Shown here: positions 1 through 8,000 of the stretch, in pieces
How the letters are laid out: each line of letters opens with the position of its first letter
Numbering within the stretch: position 1 is the first letter of the stretch
DNA from: Candidatus Omnitrophota bacterium
GTDB lineage: Bacteria > Omnitrophota > Gorgyraeia > Duberdicusellales > 4484-171
Assembly: GCA_016939345.1 (NCBI GenBank)
Contig: JAFGHG010000180.1
Coordinates: forward strand, 1 to 8,283
Length of the DNA: 8,283 nucleotides
Direction: 5' to 3'
Notes under the pieces: model-generated
Seen by the model: only the letters and a program-made list of their open reading frames with translations
What the model was told of the DNA's origin: nothing
The model's database searches: none
Made by a program: the position numbers and the translations under genes

Positions 1-120
1 AAAGGAAATGTCAGGTTTTATGACAGGAGCCTTGTCAAAGAGAGGCTGGAGAAGATCAGGCATTTGACTGAAGAAGGCTATTCGCTAAGGCTTATTAGAA
101 AGAAACTGATAGGGATATAA
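1..120 (+). CDS. 3' end of a MerR-like helix-turn-helix protein (partial)
   Basis: Frame 1 is open from the first base to the TAA at 118-120 and gives the last 39 residues of a protein that begins upstream. The visible pattern is RFYD, then a helix with Leu/Ile spaced as in LVKERLEKIRHL, then EEGYSL and a further short helix ending in KKLIGI. This spacing (YD...L..I..L...GYSL..I...L) is typical of the second half of the MerR-type winged-helix DNA-binding domain. The protein stops right after that domain, so it has no C-terminal effector or dimerisation region and is probably a small MerR-like or excisionase-like DNA binder. Only 15 bases separate it from the ATPase gene, so it may be cotranscribed and could regulate the operon. 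That role is inference; the family call rests on a short pattern. Confidence 0.6.
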   Translation, partial: KGNVRFYDRSLVKERLEKIRHLTEEGYSLRLIRKKLIGI

Positions 121-123
121 AAT

Positions 124-130
124 AGAGGTG
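124..130 (+). promoter_or_regulatory. Ribosome binding site of the ExeA-type ATPase gene
   Basis: The purine-rich string AGAGGTG lies five bases before the ATG at 136. It matches the 16S rRNA anti-Shine-Dalgarno sequence well and supports this ATG as the start. The whole 15-base gap after the upstream stop is taken up by this site, so no separate promoter fits there. Confidence 0.7.
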
Positions 131-135
131 TTTTT

Positions 136-996
136 ATGAGTTATTTTAAGATATTAGGATTCGATAAAGAGCCTTTCTCAACCAGCCCCGACCCAGATTT
201 TCTTTACTTGGCCAGAGACCATGATACGGTTCTGATGAACACCCTTATAGAGCTTAGGCTTCGCCGGGGCTTGAGCGTTATACTTGGCGATGTCGGCACT
301 GGCAAGACATCGCTTTCGCGCAAGCTGATTCAGGAGCTTAAAGAGAGGCAAGACTTTATATTCCACATGGTTCTTGATCCTTCTTTTTCTGACGACCATT
401 CTTTTTTGGATTATCTGGCCCGCAGCTTTGAAATACCTACAGGAAATCTGCCAGATACTGTAGCTTTGAGGGAGTCATTAGAAAAATATCTTTTTCAGAA
501 AGGCGTCATAGAAGGAAAAATCGTAGTTCTGGTCATCGATGAAGCCCAAAAGCTTAGTGATAATTCTCTTGAGATGCTCCGTGTTCTTCTTAATTATGAA
601 ACTAATGAATATAAACTTATCCAGATAGTCCTCTTAGGCCAGTTAGAGCTTCACTCAAAAATAATCAATATAGCCAATTTTTTCGACAGGATAAGCTTTA
701 AATATACTCTTAATCCTTTGAGCATTGAAGAAACCAGGGAGATGATAGAATTCCGGATAAGAAGAGCCGGTTATAAATCAAGCATGCATTTGTTTTTAGA
801 TGATGCAGTGAAAGAGATATACAAAAGTACTAAAGGCTATCCTCGCAGGATTATTATGCTTTGCCACAGGCTTCTTAAAGAGCTTATTTTGAAGAACAGG
901 GTAGTTATTGATTCGGTTTTTGTCCAGAATATGATTCATCAAGATATAAAATCCGGCTGGCACAGGGAAGGAGTTTTATTCAAGGAGGAGGCATGA
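136..996 (+). CDS. ExeA/GspA-type AAA ATPase
   Basis: This 286-residue P-loop ATPase belongs to the ExeA/GspA group (AAA_22-like), which includes ATPases that help secretins assemble through the cell wall. It starts with the family's usual opening, an F-x-x-x-PF-x-x-x-PDP-x-x-x-Y pattern at about residues 9-25. Walker A is GDVGTGKTS at 51-59. Walker B is VVLVIDEAQ at 130-138, with the family's DEAQ box. A sensor-1-like strand, QIVLLGQ, is at 163-169, an arginine-finger candidate is R185 in FDRISF, and a sensor-2 motif, GYPRRI, is at 234-239. The protein ends shortly after the helical lid, so the membrane segment and C-terminal peptidoglycan-binding domain of Aeromonas ExeA are missing. It is therefore probably cytoplasmic. 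Its stop overlaps the next start by four bases (ATGA). Family assignment is firm; the role in secretin assembly is inferred from the neighbours. Confidence 0.92.
   Translation: MSYFKILGFDKEPFSTSPDPDFLYLARDHDTVLMNTLIELRLRRGLSVILGDVGTGKTSLSRKLIQELKERQDFIFHMVLDPSFSDDHSFLDYLARSFEIPTGNLPDTVALRESLEKYLFQKGVIEGKIVVLVIDEAQKLSDNSLEMLRVLLNYETNEYKLIQIVLLGQLELHSKIINIANFFDRISFKYTLNPLSIEETREMIEFRIRRAGYKSSMHLFLDDAVKEIYKSTKGYPRRIIMLCHRLLKELILKNRVVIDSVFVQNMIHQDIKSGWHREGVLFKEEA
982..990 (+). promoter_or_regulatory. Strong ribosome binding site of the lipoprotein gene
   Basis: AAGGAGGAG lies inside the last codons of the ATPase gene and just before the ATG at 993. It is the strongest Shine-Dalgarno-like string at any gene start in the window. 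Together with the ATGA stop/start overlap it fixes the start of the lipoprotein gene and suggests high, coupled translation. Confidence 0.75.
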
Positions 997-2486
997 AATT
1001 ACAAATTAATACCCTTAAGAAATATTCTTTGTTGATTTTATTAGTCTTTATTTCCTGTTCTCAGGAAAACCCCTCCCAGGACAAGAAAAATGCTGCTGAA
1101 GTAGTTAGGTTTGATCAAGAAGAAGAAACCGCCAAAACTGTTCCTTCCACTGTGGCAGATGAGCCTAAAATAGAGATGGTGGATCTGAGGAATCCTGAAT
1201 ATGCCGGCGAGTTTTTCGGAATCAAGGTGCCTACTGGTAATTATTATTTTGCAAAAAGAGCGATCCTAACTTATAGCGCTTCCTGGAGAGGCAATCCCCA
1301 GACAGAAAGTGAACTGGAGGATCTAGTCTGGCAGGAGCTGCTTCTTTCCTATGAAGTTTTCAGGCGCGGTATTGAGCCTACAGAAGAAGACATAGATGTT
1401 GAGATAGAAAAAACCCTTAAGGCACAAAAAGTAGACTTTGACTGGAAAGAAGACGAGCAAGCTTTCGAAAAATGGCTTGATGAGAACCTAAAGGTTGCCC
1501 CGGATGTATTTAGAAACCAGATAAGGCATCTAGTATCCATACAGAAGTTGAAAGACCAGATAATAGAAAGCATAGAGCCTGAAGTTACTGAAGAAGAAGC
1601 TTATCAAAAGTTTCTCGACGAATATAATACCTTATCTGTGGAATTGATTAGAATTGACGACCTGCAGGAAGCCCAGGATTTTTATAAACAGGTCATAAAG
1701 CCTATTAAAGAAAATGATTGGGATGAATTAGCCTATCATGACCTTGTATTTTCTTATGAAGCAGAAAAAAGAGTTATAGAAGTCAGCGACGATGATTTGG
1801 CTGAGGTGTTGATAAGGTTTCTGCGTGAACACAATGTCCGTTTTAAAAAAGAAGACTACAAAAAAGCATTTGAAGAATGGTCTAAAGAAAATGATATAGA
1901 GATAACCCTTTTTTATAAACGCATGCTTTCCTTTGCCAAGCTTGAGAAATTAATGCAGCAGATAAGATCCGGCGAGCAGCAGCCAATTGACGAAGACAAA
2001 TACGACAGCTTTTTCAAGAAAAACTCTACGCCTTTGAAAGCCTACCAGAACTTTTTTAAAGAATTCAATGTAGATAAAGAGAAGGTATTAGGCTTTGCGG
2101 GTTTGAAGGAAGCTAAAATATTTTACAAAAAGATAGGCAGGAGACCCGGAGCTTGGGATGATAGGAAAAGAAGAGAGCCTGAGTCATTCAAGAGGCCGGG
2201 TTTTGTAGCCCTGGATTTTCTGATACATATGTGGGGTTTTCAAAGAAAAGATGCTTATGCCATGCTTGATTATGCAATAGGAAGTTATTATGAACCGGCG
2301 CCTATATATAAAGGTTATGGAGTGTTTAAGATACTTGAGATAAGGAAAGCCGAAGATTCTCAATACACAGAGCGCAATAATTACTATCTTGATAAGGTTA
2401 AGATGATCAAAAAACACGAAGGATTTAAAAAATGGCTTGATAATCTGAAAGAAGAAGCAAAAATCAAGCCTTATGTTACTCAGTAG
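993..2486 (+). CDS. Predicted lipoprotein with duplicated SurA-like chaperone units
   Basis: This is a 497-residue exported protein. A basic start and hydrophobic stretch (residues 9-20) lead to a lipobox-like FISC with Cys22; Phe at -3 is atypical, but Ser at +2 would fit outer-membrane retention. A polar linker follows, to about residue 85. Residues 105-195 resemble the SurA/PpiC-type N-terminal chaperone domain: a helix with LLLSYEVFRRGIEPTEEDID, then FEKWLDE, then FRNQIRHL and PEVTEEE at 197-202. A second copy of this unit occupies about 250-325. The C-terminal part has IYKGYGVFKILEI (438-450) and a final helix, FKKWLDNLKEEAKI, resembling the last strand and C-terminal helix of SurA-like proteins. 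I see no intact catalytic parvulin domain, so a non-enzymatic chaperone is likelier than an isomerase. Its place between the ATPase and the GspC-like and secretin genes suggests it helps the secretin or its cargo cross the periplasm, or acts as a pilotin substitute; this is inference. Confidence 0.75.
   Translation: MKLQINTLKKYSLLILLVFISCSQENPSQDKKNAAEVVRFDQEEETAKTVPSTVADEPKIEMVDLRNPEYAGEFFGIKVPTGNYYFAKRAILTYSASWRGNPQTESELEDLVWQELLLSYEVFRRGIEPTEEDIDVEIEKTLKAQKVDFDWKEDEQAFEKWLDENLKVAPDVFRNQIRHLVSIQKLKDQIIESIEPEVTEEEAYQKFLDEYNTLSVELIRIDDLQEAQDFYKQVIKPIKENDWDELAYHDLVFSYEAEKRVIEVSDDDLAEVLIRFLREHNVRFKKEDYKKAFEEWSKENDIEITLFYKRMLSFAKLEKLMQQIRSGEQQPIDEDKYDSFFKKNSTPLKAYQNFFKEFNVDKEKVLGFAGLKEAKIFYKKIGRRPGAWDDRKRREPESFKRPGFVALDFLIHMWGFQRKDAYAMLDYAIGSYYEPAPIYKGYGVFKILEIRKAEDSQYTERNNYYLDKVKMIKKHEGFKKWLDNLKEEAKIKPYVTQ
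1347..1964 (+). repeat. Tandem internal duplication within the SurA-like lipoprotein
   Basis: Residues 119-190 and 254-324 of the lipoprotein align almost without gaps at an offset of 134-135 residues. Matching anchors are SYEVFRRGIE with SYEAEKRVIE, FEKW with FEEW (158 and 293), and QKLKDQI with EKLMQQI at the ends. Further on, LQEAQDFYKQVI (224-235) pairs with LKEAKIFYKKIG (371-382) at an offset of 147, so the duplicated unit probably runs through the whole half-protein. The similarity is visible in protein, not obviously in DNA, so the duplication is old. Confidence 0.7.
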
Positions 2487-2495
2487 CCAAAAGTT

Positions 2496-3182
2496 ATGAC
2501 TGAAGAAAAAAAATCTACTCCAGAAAGTGAATTATTGAAATTTATTGAAGATAAGCAGGTCCAGCCCAGGATCAAGGCAAGAGCAACAGCCCAAAAAGGA
2601 AAAAGTTTTGTTTCTTTGGGAGGAGCAAAAGGAAGAGCTTCTTTTTTTAAAGCAAGTTTTAAAAATTTTTCTATTAAAAAAATTGCTTTTAACGTAAAGA
2701 TCTTAAATTTTTTGTTGTTGATAATTCTTGCTTTGCTTGCTGTTTTGATGGTCTATGATATTTTGAGCTCGATACTGGGGATGAAGGGGGAAGTAGCTGG
2801 AGCCTTTGAGGTAGACAAGAGGCCGCAAGATTTCCAATTGTTCCAGGATCTTGGTGAATTAGAGAATAAGTCCCATTATCTGGAAAAGGCAAGGAAAAGA
2901 GATATTTTTAAGATCGTATCTAAAGCATCTCTGGTTTCAGTCGATCCCGGATCAGAAAAAGGACCCGATATCGGGCCCAAGCCCATAGTCTTAAAAATGC
3001 AAAATTTAAAATTAGTGGGTATATCCTGGTCTAATGATCCTGACGCCATGATCGAAGATACTCAGATGAAAAAGACATTTTTCTTGAAAAGAGGCGATCT
3101 TTTTAACGAATTGAAAGTGGAGGCTATTTTTAAGAACAAAGTTATTTTAAGCTATCTGGGTGAGGAAGCTGAACTAAAATGA
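2496..3182 (+). CDS. Single-pass inner-membrane protein with GspC/PilP-like periplasmic domain
   Basis: This 228-residue bitopic protein has a basic N-terminal region (residues 1-68, with Lys/Arg clustered at 25-65), one transmembrane helix at about 69-87, a linker with Pro and charged residues, and a small beta-rich domain at about 163-227. That domain has the pattern LKLVGISW, then MIEDTQMKKTFFLKRGD, then VILSYLGEEAEL. This is the arrangement of the GspC homology region and of PilP, which bind the N-terminal domain of the secretin. Positive charges place the N-terminus in the cytoplasm and the domain in the periplasm. The gene starts nine bases after the lipoprotein stop with no good Shine-Dalgarno string, so it may rely on translational coupling. 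Its end overlaps the secretin start (ATGA). The N-terminal segment is longer than in typical GspC. The fold call rests on pattern and context, not on strong identity. Confidence 0.75.
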   Translation: MTEEKKSTPESELLKFIEDKQVQPRIKARATAQKGKSFVSLGGAKGRASFFKASFKNFSIKKIAFNVKILNFLLLIILALLAVLMVYDILSSILGMKGEVAGAFEVDKRPQDFQLFQDLGELENKSHYLEKARKRDIFKIVSKASLVSVDPGSEKGPDIGPKPIVLKMQNLKLVGISWSNDPDAMIEDTQMKKTFFLKRGDLFNELKVEAIFKNKVILSYLGEEAELK

Positions 3183-5041
3183 TCGGGTATTTTAAAACAC
3201 ATGTTTTTTTAACTATTATAGTTTTGTCTTTTTTTATTTTCGCCGGATTCTCCAAACTTCTTTTTGCTCAAGAACAGGTTCAAGATAAAGAGCCGCAAAA
3301 ACTGGAGCAGGAGCCTTCAGGCCCCGGCAACCTTCAGGCAGTTGCTAAACAGCCGGAGAAAAAAGAAAGAGAAATAATAGGCATGGAGGGAAAGATTTCC
3401 TTAGATTTGAGAGATATTGATATTATTGAGGCCTTGAAGTTTCTTTCTATGAAATCCGGTGAAAATATTATCACTACAAAAACTGTTACCGGGAGGGTGA
3501 CCTTGCGGGTTGAAGATGTGCTTGTGAAGGACATATTCGACGTGATGCTGCGTTCAAACGGCCTGGCTTATGAAAAACGGGAAAATATCTATAGCGTTAT
3601 GACCGAAGAAGAGTATTCACAGCTTTACGGTAAAGCCTTTTCTGATGTAAGAGAGGTTAGAATATTCAGTATCGACTATGCCATACCTGAGCAGGTATTT
3701 AATCTTTGTGATACTCTAAAAAGCGATATCGGAAGAGTCCTGGTAAGCCCTGATTCCGGCAGTGTTATGATAATGGATTCGCCCGAGAAGATCAAGCAGA
3801 TAGAGGCGGCAGTAAAAAGTTTTGAAAAGAAGAATGTTGTGAGGGTATTCAATCTAAATTATGCGGTAGCTGCCGATGTTGCTGAGCAGTTAAAATCCCA
3901 GCTTGAGGCCAAGAACGCCGGGCAGATCAGAGCTGATGAGCGGACAAATCAGGTTGTCGTCCAGACACTGCCTAAAAGAATGGAGGAGATTGAAAAGATA
4001 ATTATCAAGCTTGATAGAAAGACAAGAGAAGTCTTGATTGAGTCAAAAGTAATCAAGGTAAAGCTTGGCAAAGATATAACTCAGGAAGTGGAGTGGGAAG
4101 GGCTTTTTGAGGCTGTAAGGAACTCTCATGGTCTTACCTATGTTGGCAGTACTCCCTTTGCCGCGGTGCAGGCCTCAGCTGACCCTTGGCGTTCAAGATA
4201 CGCTGTTTTAAACGGAGGTATCGCAGCTGACGGAGTTACTGAAGTGATCGGACTGGATAATGTGGGAGCTTACCCTTTCAGCGGAACAAGCACTGATTTA
4301 AGTTCAAGCGTGCCTAAGATCGGCCTGGGAGAGATGCATGTAGGCACGGTAGGAGCTCATGATATTGATTTTACTTTAAGGTTGCTTGAAAACATAGGTG
4401 AGACTGAAATAATATCAACACCCAGGATAACTATTGCCAACAATCAGGAAGCTAAACTTCATGTTGGAGAAAAACAGGCTTACGTTACATCGACAACAAC
4501 TACTGGCCAGACCACATCGACAGTTTCTGAGGATGTTACTTTTGTCGATGTGGGATTGCAGCTTTCTATTACACCCACCATAAACGAAGAAGGTTTTGTT
4601 ACTTTGAAGGTCCTTACTGAGATCAGCAATGTCGTCAGCGTTCTTATCACTCCTACTCAAAATAGGATACCTATAATAGATACTTCCATGGCAGAAACTA
4701 CTGTCATGTCTAAAAGCGGCACAAGTATAGTCATCGGAGGATTACGCCAAAATGTAAAAACTCTAACACAGTCAAAAACTCCTTTTTTAGGAGATATACC
4801 GTTTTTGGGAAAGATTTTCAGTTCAAAGAAGCCTTCTACTTCTAGGACCGAACTGCTTGTTTTGATCACCCCCACAATAGTTTCCGGTGAATATTTAGCA
4901 GGCAGCACCGGAAGGCCTATAGGTGAGACAGGCATAAAGGGTGGAAAAAGCTACGAAGGCATACCTGATGAGTCTAAGCCTTATGACGGAAAAAGTACTA
5001 GTGATATAGGTGCGATAAAGGGTTTTAAATCTCATAAATAA
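3179..5041 (+). CDS. gspD: Outer-membrane secretin, GspD type
   Basis: This 620-residue protein should form the multimeric outer-membrane channel of a type II secretion or related system. A signal peptide covers residues 1-30, with likely cleavage after LLFA, followed by a Gln/Glu/Pro/Lys-rich linker to about 68. An N0/STN-type domain spans about 72-145 (ISLDLRDIDIIEALKFLS). Two KH-like N-domains follow at about 157-218 and 220-283 (FNLNYAVAADVAEQL, then RTNQVVVQTLP). The secretin core spans about 284-570: VLIESKVIKV, ETEIISTPRITIANNQEA, VGEKQAYVTST at the gate region, TFVDVGLQL, SIVIGGL, the hallmark TPFLGDIPFLGKIFSS (534-549), and ELLVLITPTIV (558-568). About 50 Gly/Lys/Ser-rich residues follow. 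There is no AMIN domain, which favours GspD over PilQ, and the GspC-like and ExeA-like neighbours agree. It has two KH-like domains where classical GspD has three. The start overlaps the upstream stop, with GAGGA at 3162-3166 as a somewhat distant ribosome binding site. Confidence 0.93.
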   Translation: MIGYFKTHVFLTIIVLSFFIFAGFSKLLFAQEQVQDKEPQKLEQEPSGPGNLQAVAKQPEKKEREIIGMEGKISLDLRDIDIIEALKFLSMKSGENIITTKTVTGRVTLRVEDVLVKDIFDVMLRSNGLAYEKRENIYSVMTEEEYSQLYGKAFSDVREVRIFSIDYAIPEQVFNLCDTLKSDIGRVLVSPDSGSVMIMDSPEKIKQIEAAVKSFEKKNVVRVFNLNYAVAADVAEQLKSQLEAKNAGQIRADERTNQVVVQTLPKRMEEIEKIIIKLDRKTREVLIESKVIKVKLGKDITQEVEWEGLFEAVRNSHGLTYVGSTPFAAVQASADPWRSRYAVLNGGIAADGVTEVIGLDNVGAYPFSGTSTDLSSSVPKIGLGEMHVGTVGAHDIDFTLRLLENIGETEIISTPRITIANNQEAKLHVGEKQAYVTSTTTTGQTTSTVSEDVTFVDVGLQLSITPTINEEGFVTLKVLTEISNVVSVLITPTQNRIPIIDTSMAETTVMSKSGTSIVIGGLRQNVKTLTQSKTPFLGDIPFLGKIFSSKKPSTSRTELLVLITPTIVSGEYLAGSTGRPIGETGIKGGKSYEGIPDESKPYDGKSTSDIGAIKGFKSHK

Positions 5042-5059
5042 ATTTATATCAAATTAGAA

Positions 5060-5067
5060 GAGGTGAT
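5060..5067 (+). promoter_or_regulatory. Ribosome binding site of the coiled-coil gene
   Basis: GAGGTGAT directly abuts the ATG at 5068. It extends the pairing with the 16S rRNA end further than at the other starts, but its GAGG core is only four bases from the start codon, slightly short. The 26-base gap after the secretin stop is AT-rich and shows no terminator-like hairpin, so read-through from the secretin gene is likely. Confidence 0.6.
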
Positions 5068-8000
5068 ATGAAGATTAAAAAAATATTTAAAACTTTCCTC
5101 AAAGAAAAAAATTACTTATTCATTTTTGTTTTTATAGTCCCCTTTATTTTTACCTCTATTAATTTATTTGCGCAAAGATTAGCCGACGATAAAAGCTGCC
5201 GGGAGATTAAAGTTGAAAATATATCATTGACTACACAGGTAAAGAAGCTCCAGCAGCAGATAGAAAAGCTTAATGATGAACAGGTAAAGCTTCAAAATAC
5301 CTATGAAAAAATTGTAAAGGATAGCGATAATCTTAGGGTTAATTACGAAAAACTATATGAGGCCAACAGCAAGCTTATCAGCAGCCAGGAGGGCGGAAGT
5401 TCTTACCATGTATTGATGGATGAGAACAAACAGCTTAAGAATGAGATTAAGGACCTATATAAGAGCAACCAGGAGTCATTGGCGAAGATAGAAGAATTGA
5501 AAGATAGCATCAAAGAACTAAGAGCCAAGGTGGTCAGCTTGAAGGAGAGCGAGGAGTTTCTGGATAAAACTAACCAGTTTTTATTGCAGGAACAGCAGAA
5601 CCTTCAGGAAAAACTGGCCAGCGTCGACTCTGCCAGCAAGAATTATACTTTAGAAAAATCAAGGCTAAATGACTTTAGCCGAAAACTTCAAGAAGAAAAT
5701 GATCTGTTTAAGCAGAATAACCAAAAGCTTAAGGAGCAGATTGAGAGATTAGTCGCCGAAAGCAGGATTGAACAGGATAAAAGCAGGCTTATTTCAGCAG
5801 AACAGAATAAATTGCAAGATAAATACCAGCAACTGCTTGAACGCCGGGATAAACTGGAAATGGAAAACAGTAATCTGCGCGACAACCACGATAAACTGCT
5901 TGAGGCTAATAAAACTCTGCTTAGCGAAAAAGAAAGCCTTCAGTATGACTCGGCAATACTGGAGAAAAAGTTCAGAGACATCGAGGCAAGAGAAGAAGTT
6001 TATAATAAAGAGATTGCTCAGCTTAAAGAAAAGTTAGAAGAATCAAAGGCCAATGAAGGTGCTGCTATAAAAGAACATAAAGATACGGCAAAAGAGAACG
6101 ATGACCTTAAAGCTTTAGTGGACAAGTTGAAGCAGGTAAACAAAGACCTGAACGACGAAAACAGCCAATTAAAAACTTCTTTCCAGAAACTTAAGGCCAA
6201 TAATACGTTGGTTTTGGGAGATGTGGAAGGCCTGAAAGCATTATCCAAAGTCCTTGAAGATGAAAAAAACAGCCTTAAGAGCGAGAAAGTAAACCTAGAG
6301 AAAGAGAAAGAAGATTTTTTAAAAGAAATATCCAAGTTAAAAGCCGAAAAAAATGTTCTTCTTGAAGACAATAAAAGTAAAAACAAAGAAAGTCAGAATT
6401 TTTCACTGGAATACGAGAGACTAAAAGACCAATACGAGGCCAGTTTAGAAAACATTCAAAGTTTTAAGAAAGAATTGAGCTTAGTTCAAGACCAGACTAA
6501 AGACTTAAAGCAGATGGCCCAGCGCCTTGAGAACGAAAAGGAGGTCTATGCTCAGGAAATAGAGCATTACAAACAATTACAGGAGAAACAGGAAAAAGAA
6601 TTTGCGTCTTTTAAAATATCTGAAACTGAATTGATAGATAAGAATAAAGCTCTGCAGGATAAGCTGGATATTCTTCTTGGCGATCAGCGTAAGTTAATCA
6701 ATAACCACAAAGATGTAACAGCCGAATTGAATAGTCTTAAAGATAATTACAATGAACTTTTAAGCCAAAACAATGAGCTGGTTCAAGAGAGGGTTGCCCT
6801 TAGCCAGAGCCTACAGAACGAGAAAGAAGAGAAGTCAAAAATAAACAAAAGCTACCAGGCGCTTAATGAGGCTAATATAAAACTCGATGATTCATATAAA
6901 AAACTGGTTAGCGGTAAAGAACAGATTCAGATTGCCTATGATCAGCTTAAGGCAGAATATGAAGCTTTTAAGCCAAAAGCAGCTTCCTGTGAGCAGAGAA
7001 GCCGCGATGCCATAGAAAATAATAAGCTTATTCTAAAAGAAAAGCAGGAGCTAAGTAAGCTGTTCGAGGATATAAATGCTAAAAACAAAACCCTCCAGGA
7101 GATAAACAGTGTGCTGAAGAAAGAAAAGGACCTCCTTTTGACAAAGATAGAAAATCTTGTAAAAGACAAAGATGACTTTGACCTCTCATTCAAAGAGCTG
7201 CGTCAGAATAATGATGAGCTTAGCAAGGAGGTTTCGTCTCTTAGAGCTGAAAGGCAGAATCTGCTGGAAAGCAACTCTATATTGCTTAGCGAAAAAGAGG
7301 AATTCACATCTATCTATAAAGAATACAAGGACCAGATTCAGAACCTCCACTCAAAAAATGAGATTTTAGAAAAAGAGAACCAGAATCTTAAGACCCATAA
7401 CAGCACTTTAATCGAAGATAAAGAAAGGGCTGTTGACCTCTATCGCGAGATAAATGATCAAGTTAAAGAATTAAAAGACAAGAATTCTGTTTTAGAGAAA
7501 GAAAAAAACAATCTTACAAAATATAATAAGACCTTGATAAAGGATAAAGAGCGTTACAGCGATATCTACCAGGATTTGAAAGACCAGAAAGAAGAACTTA
7601 AGAATAAGATAGGGCTTTTGGCGCAAGAAAAGAAAGAAATAGCCGGCTCCAGCGACCGCATTCAGAAGGAACATGACAGCCTGCTTAAAGAAAAAGACAA
7701 CCTGGCCAAGGAGCTTTACAATATCAAAGACAGCCGCGAGAAGCTTAAGGCTCAGATTAGTTCATGGAAGAACAAGAGCAAAGAATATTTACAGGAAAAT
7801 CAGGCTCTTAAGGCCACGATAGCTGAGAAAGAAAAAAGCTTTCAAGAGCTTTCTGAGCTAAGCAGTAAATCCTTGAAAGAGAACAGTGTGCTTCATTATA
7901 ATCTGGGAGTATTTTATACCCGGGATGGGCTTTACAAGAAAGCAATAGAGGAGTTCAGCGAGGTCTTGAAAGCCTATCCTAGCGATCCCGATACAAATTA

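Noticed and set aside
136..996. Transposition ATPase of the TniB/IstB kind
   Set aside because: These share the AAA fold, but the N-terminal PF-x-x-x-PDP opening, the DEAQ box and the adjacent GspC-like and secretin genes fit ExeA/GspA better; no transposase or terminal inverted repeats are seen.
2964..2975. Perfect 12-base palindrome CCCGATATCGGG
   Set aside because: It lies inside the linker of the GspC-like gene, has no loop to form a stable hairpin and no T-run, and codes for Pro/Asp/Ile/Gly in a natural linker. Probably chance.
5768..6037. Second + strand frame of 89 codons inside the coiled-coil gene
   Set aside because: It is out of frame with a clear long gene, has odd composition and no ribosome binding site; the main frame's heptads continue without break, so it is not evidence of a frameshift.
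6018..6386. Reverse-strand open frame of 122 codons, Ser/Phe/Leu-rich
   Set aside because: It is a shadow of the Lys/Glu/Leu-rich heptad sequence, whose complement avoids stops and yields Ser/Phe/Leu strings. Similar shadows occur along the whole coiled-coil gene.
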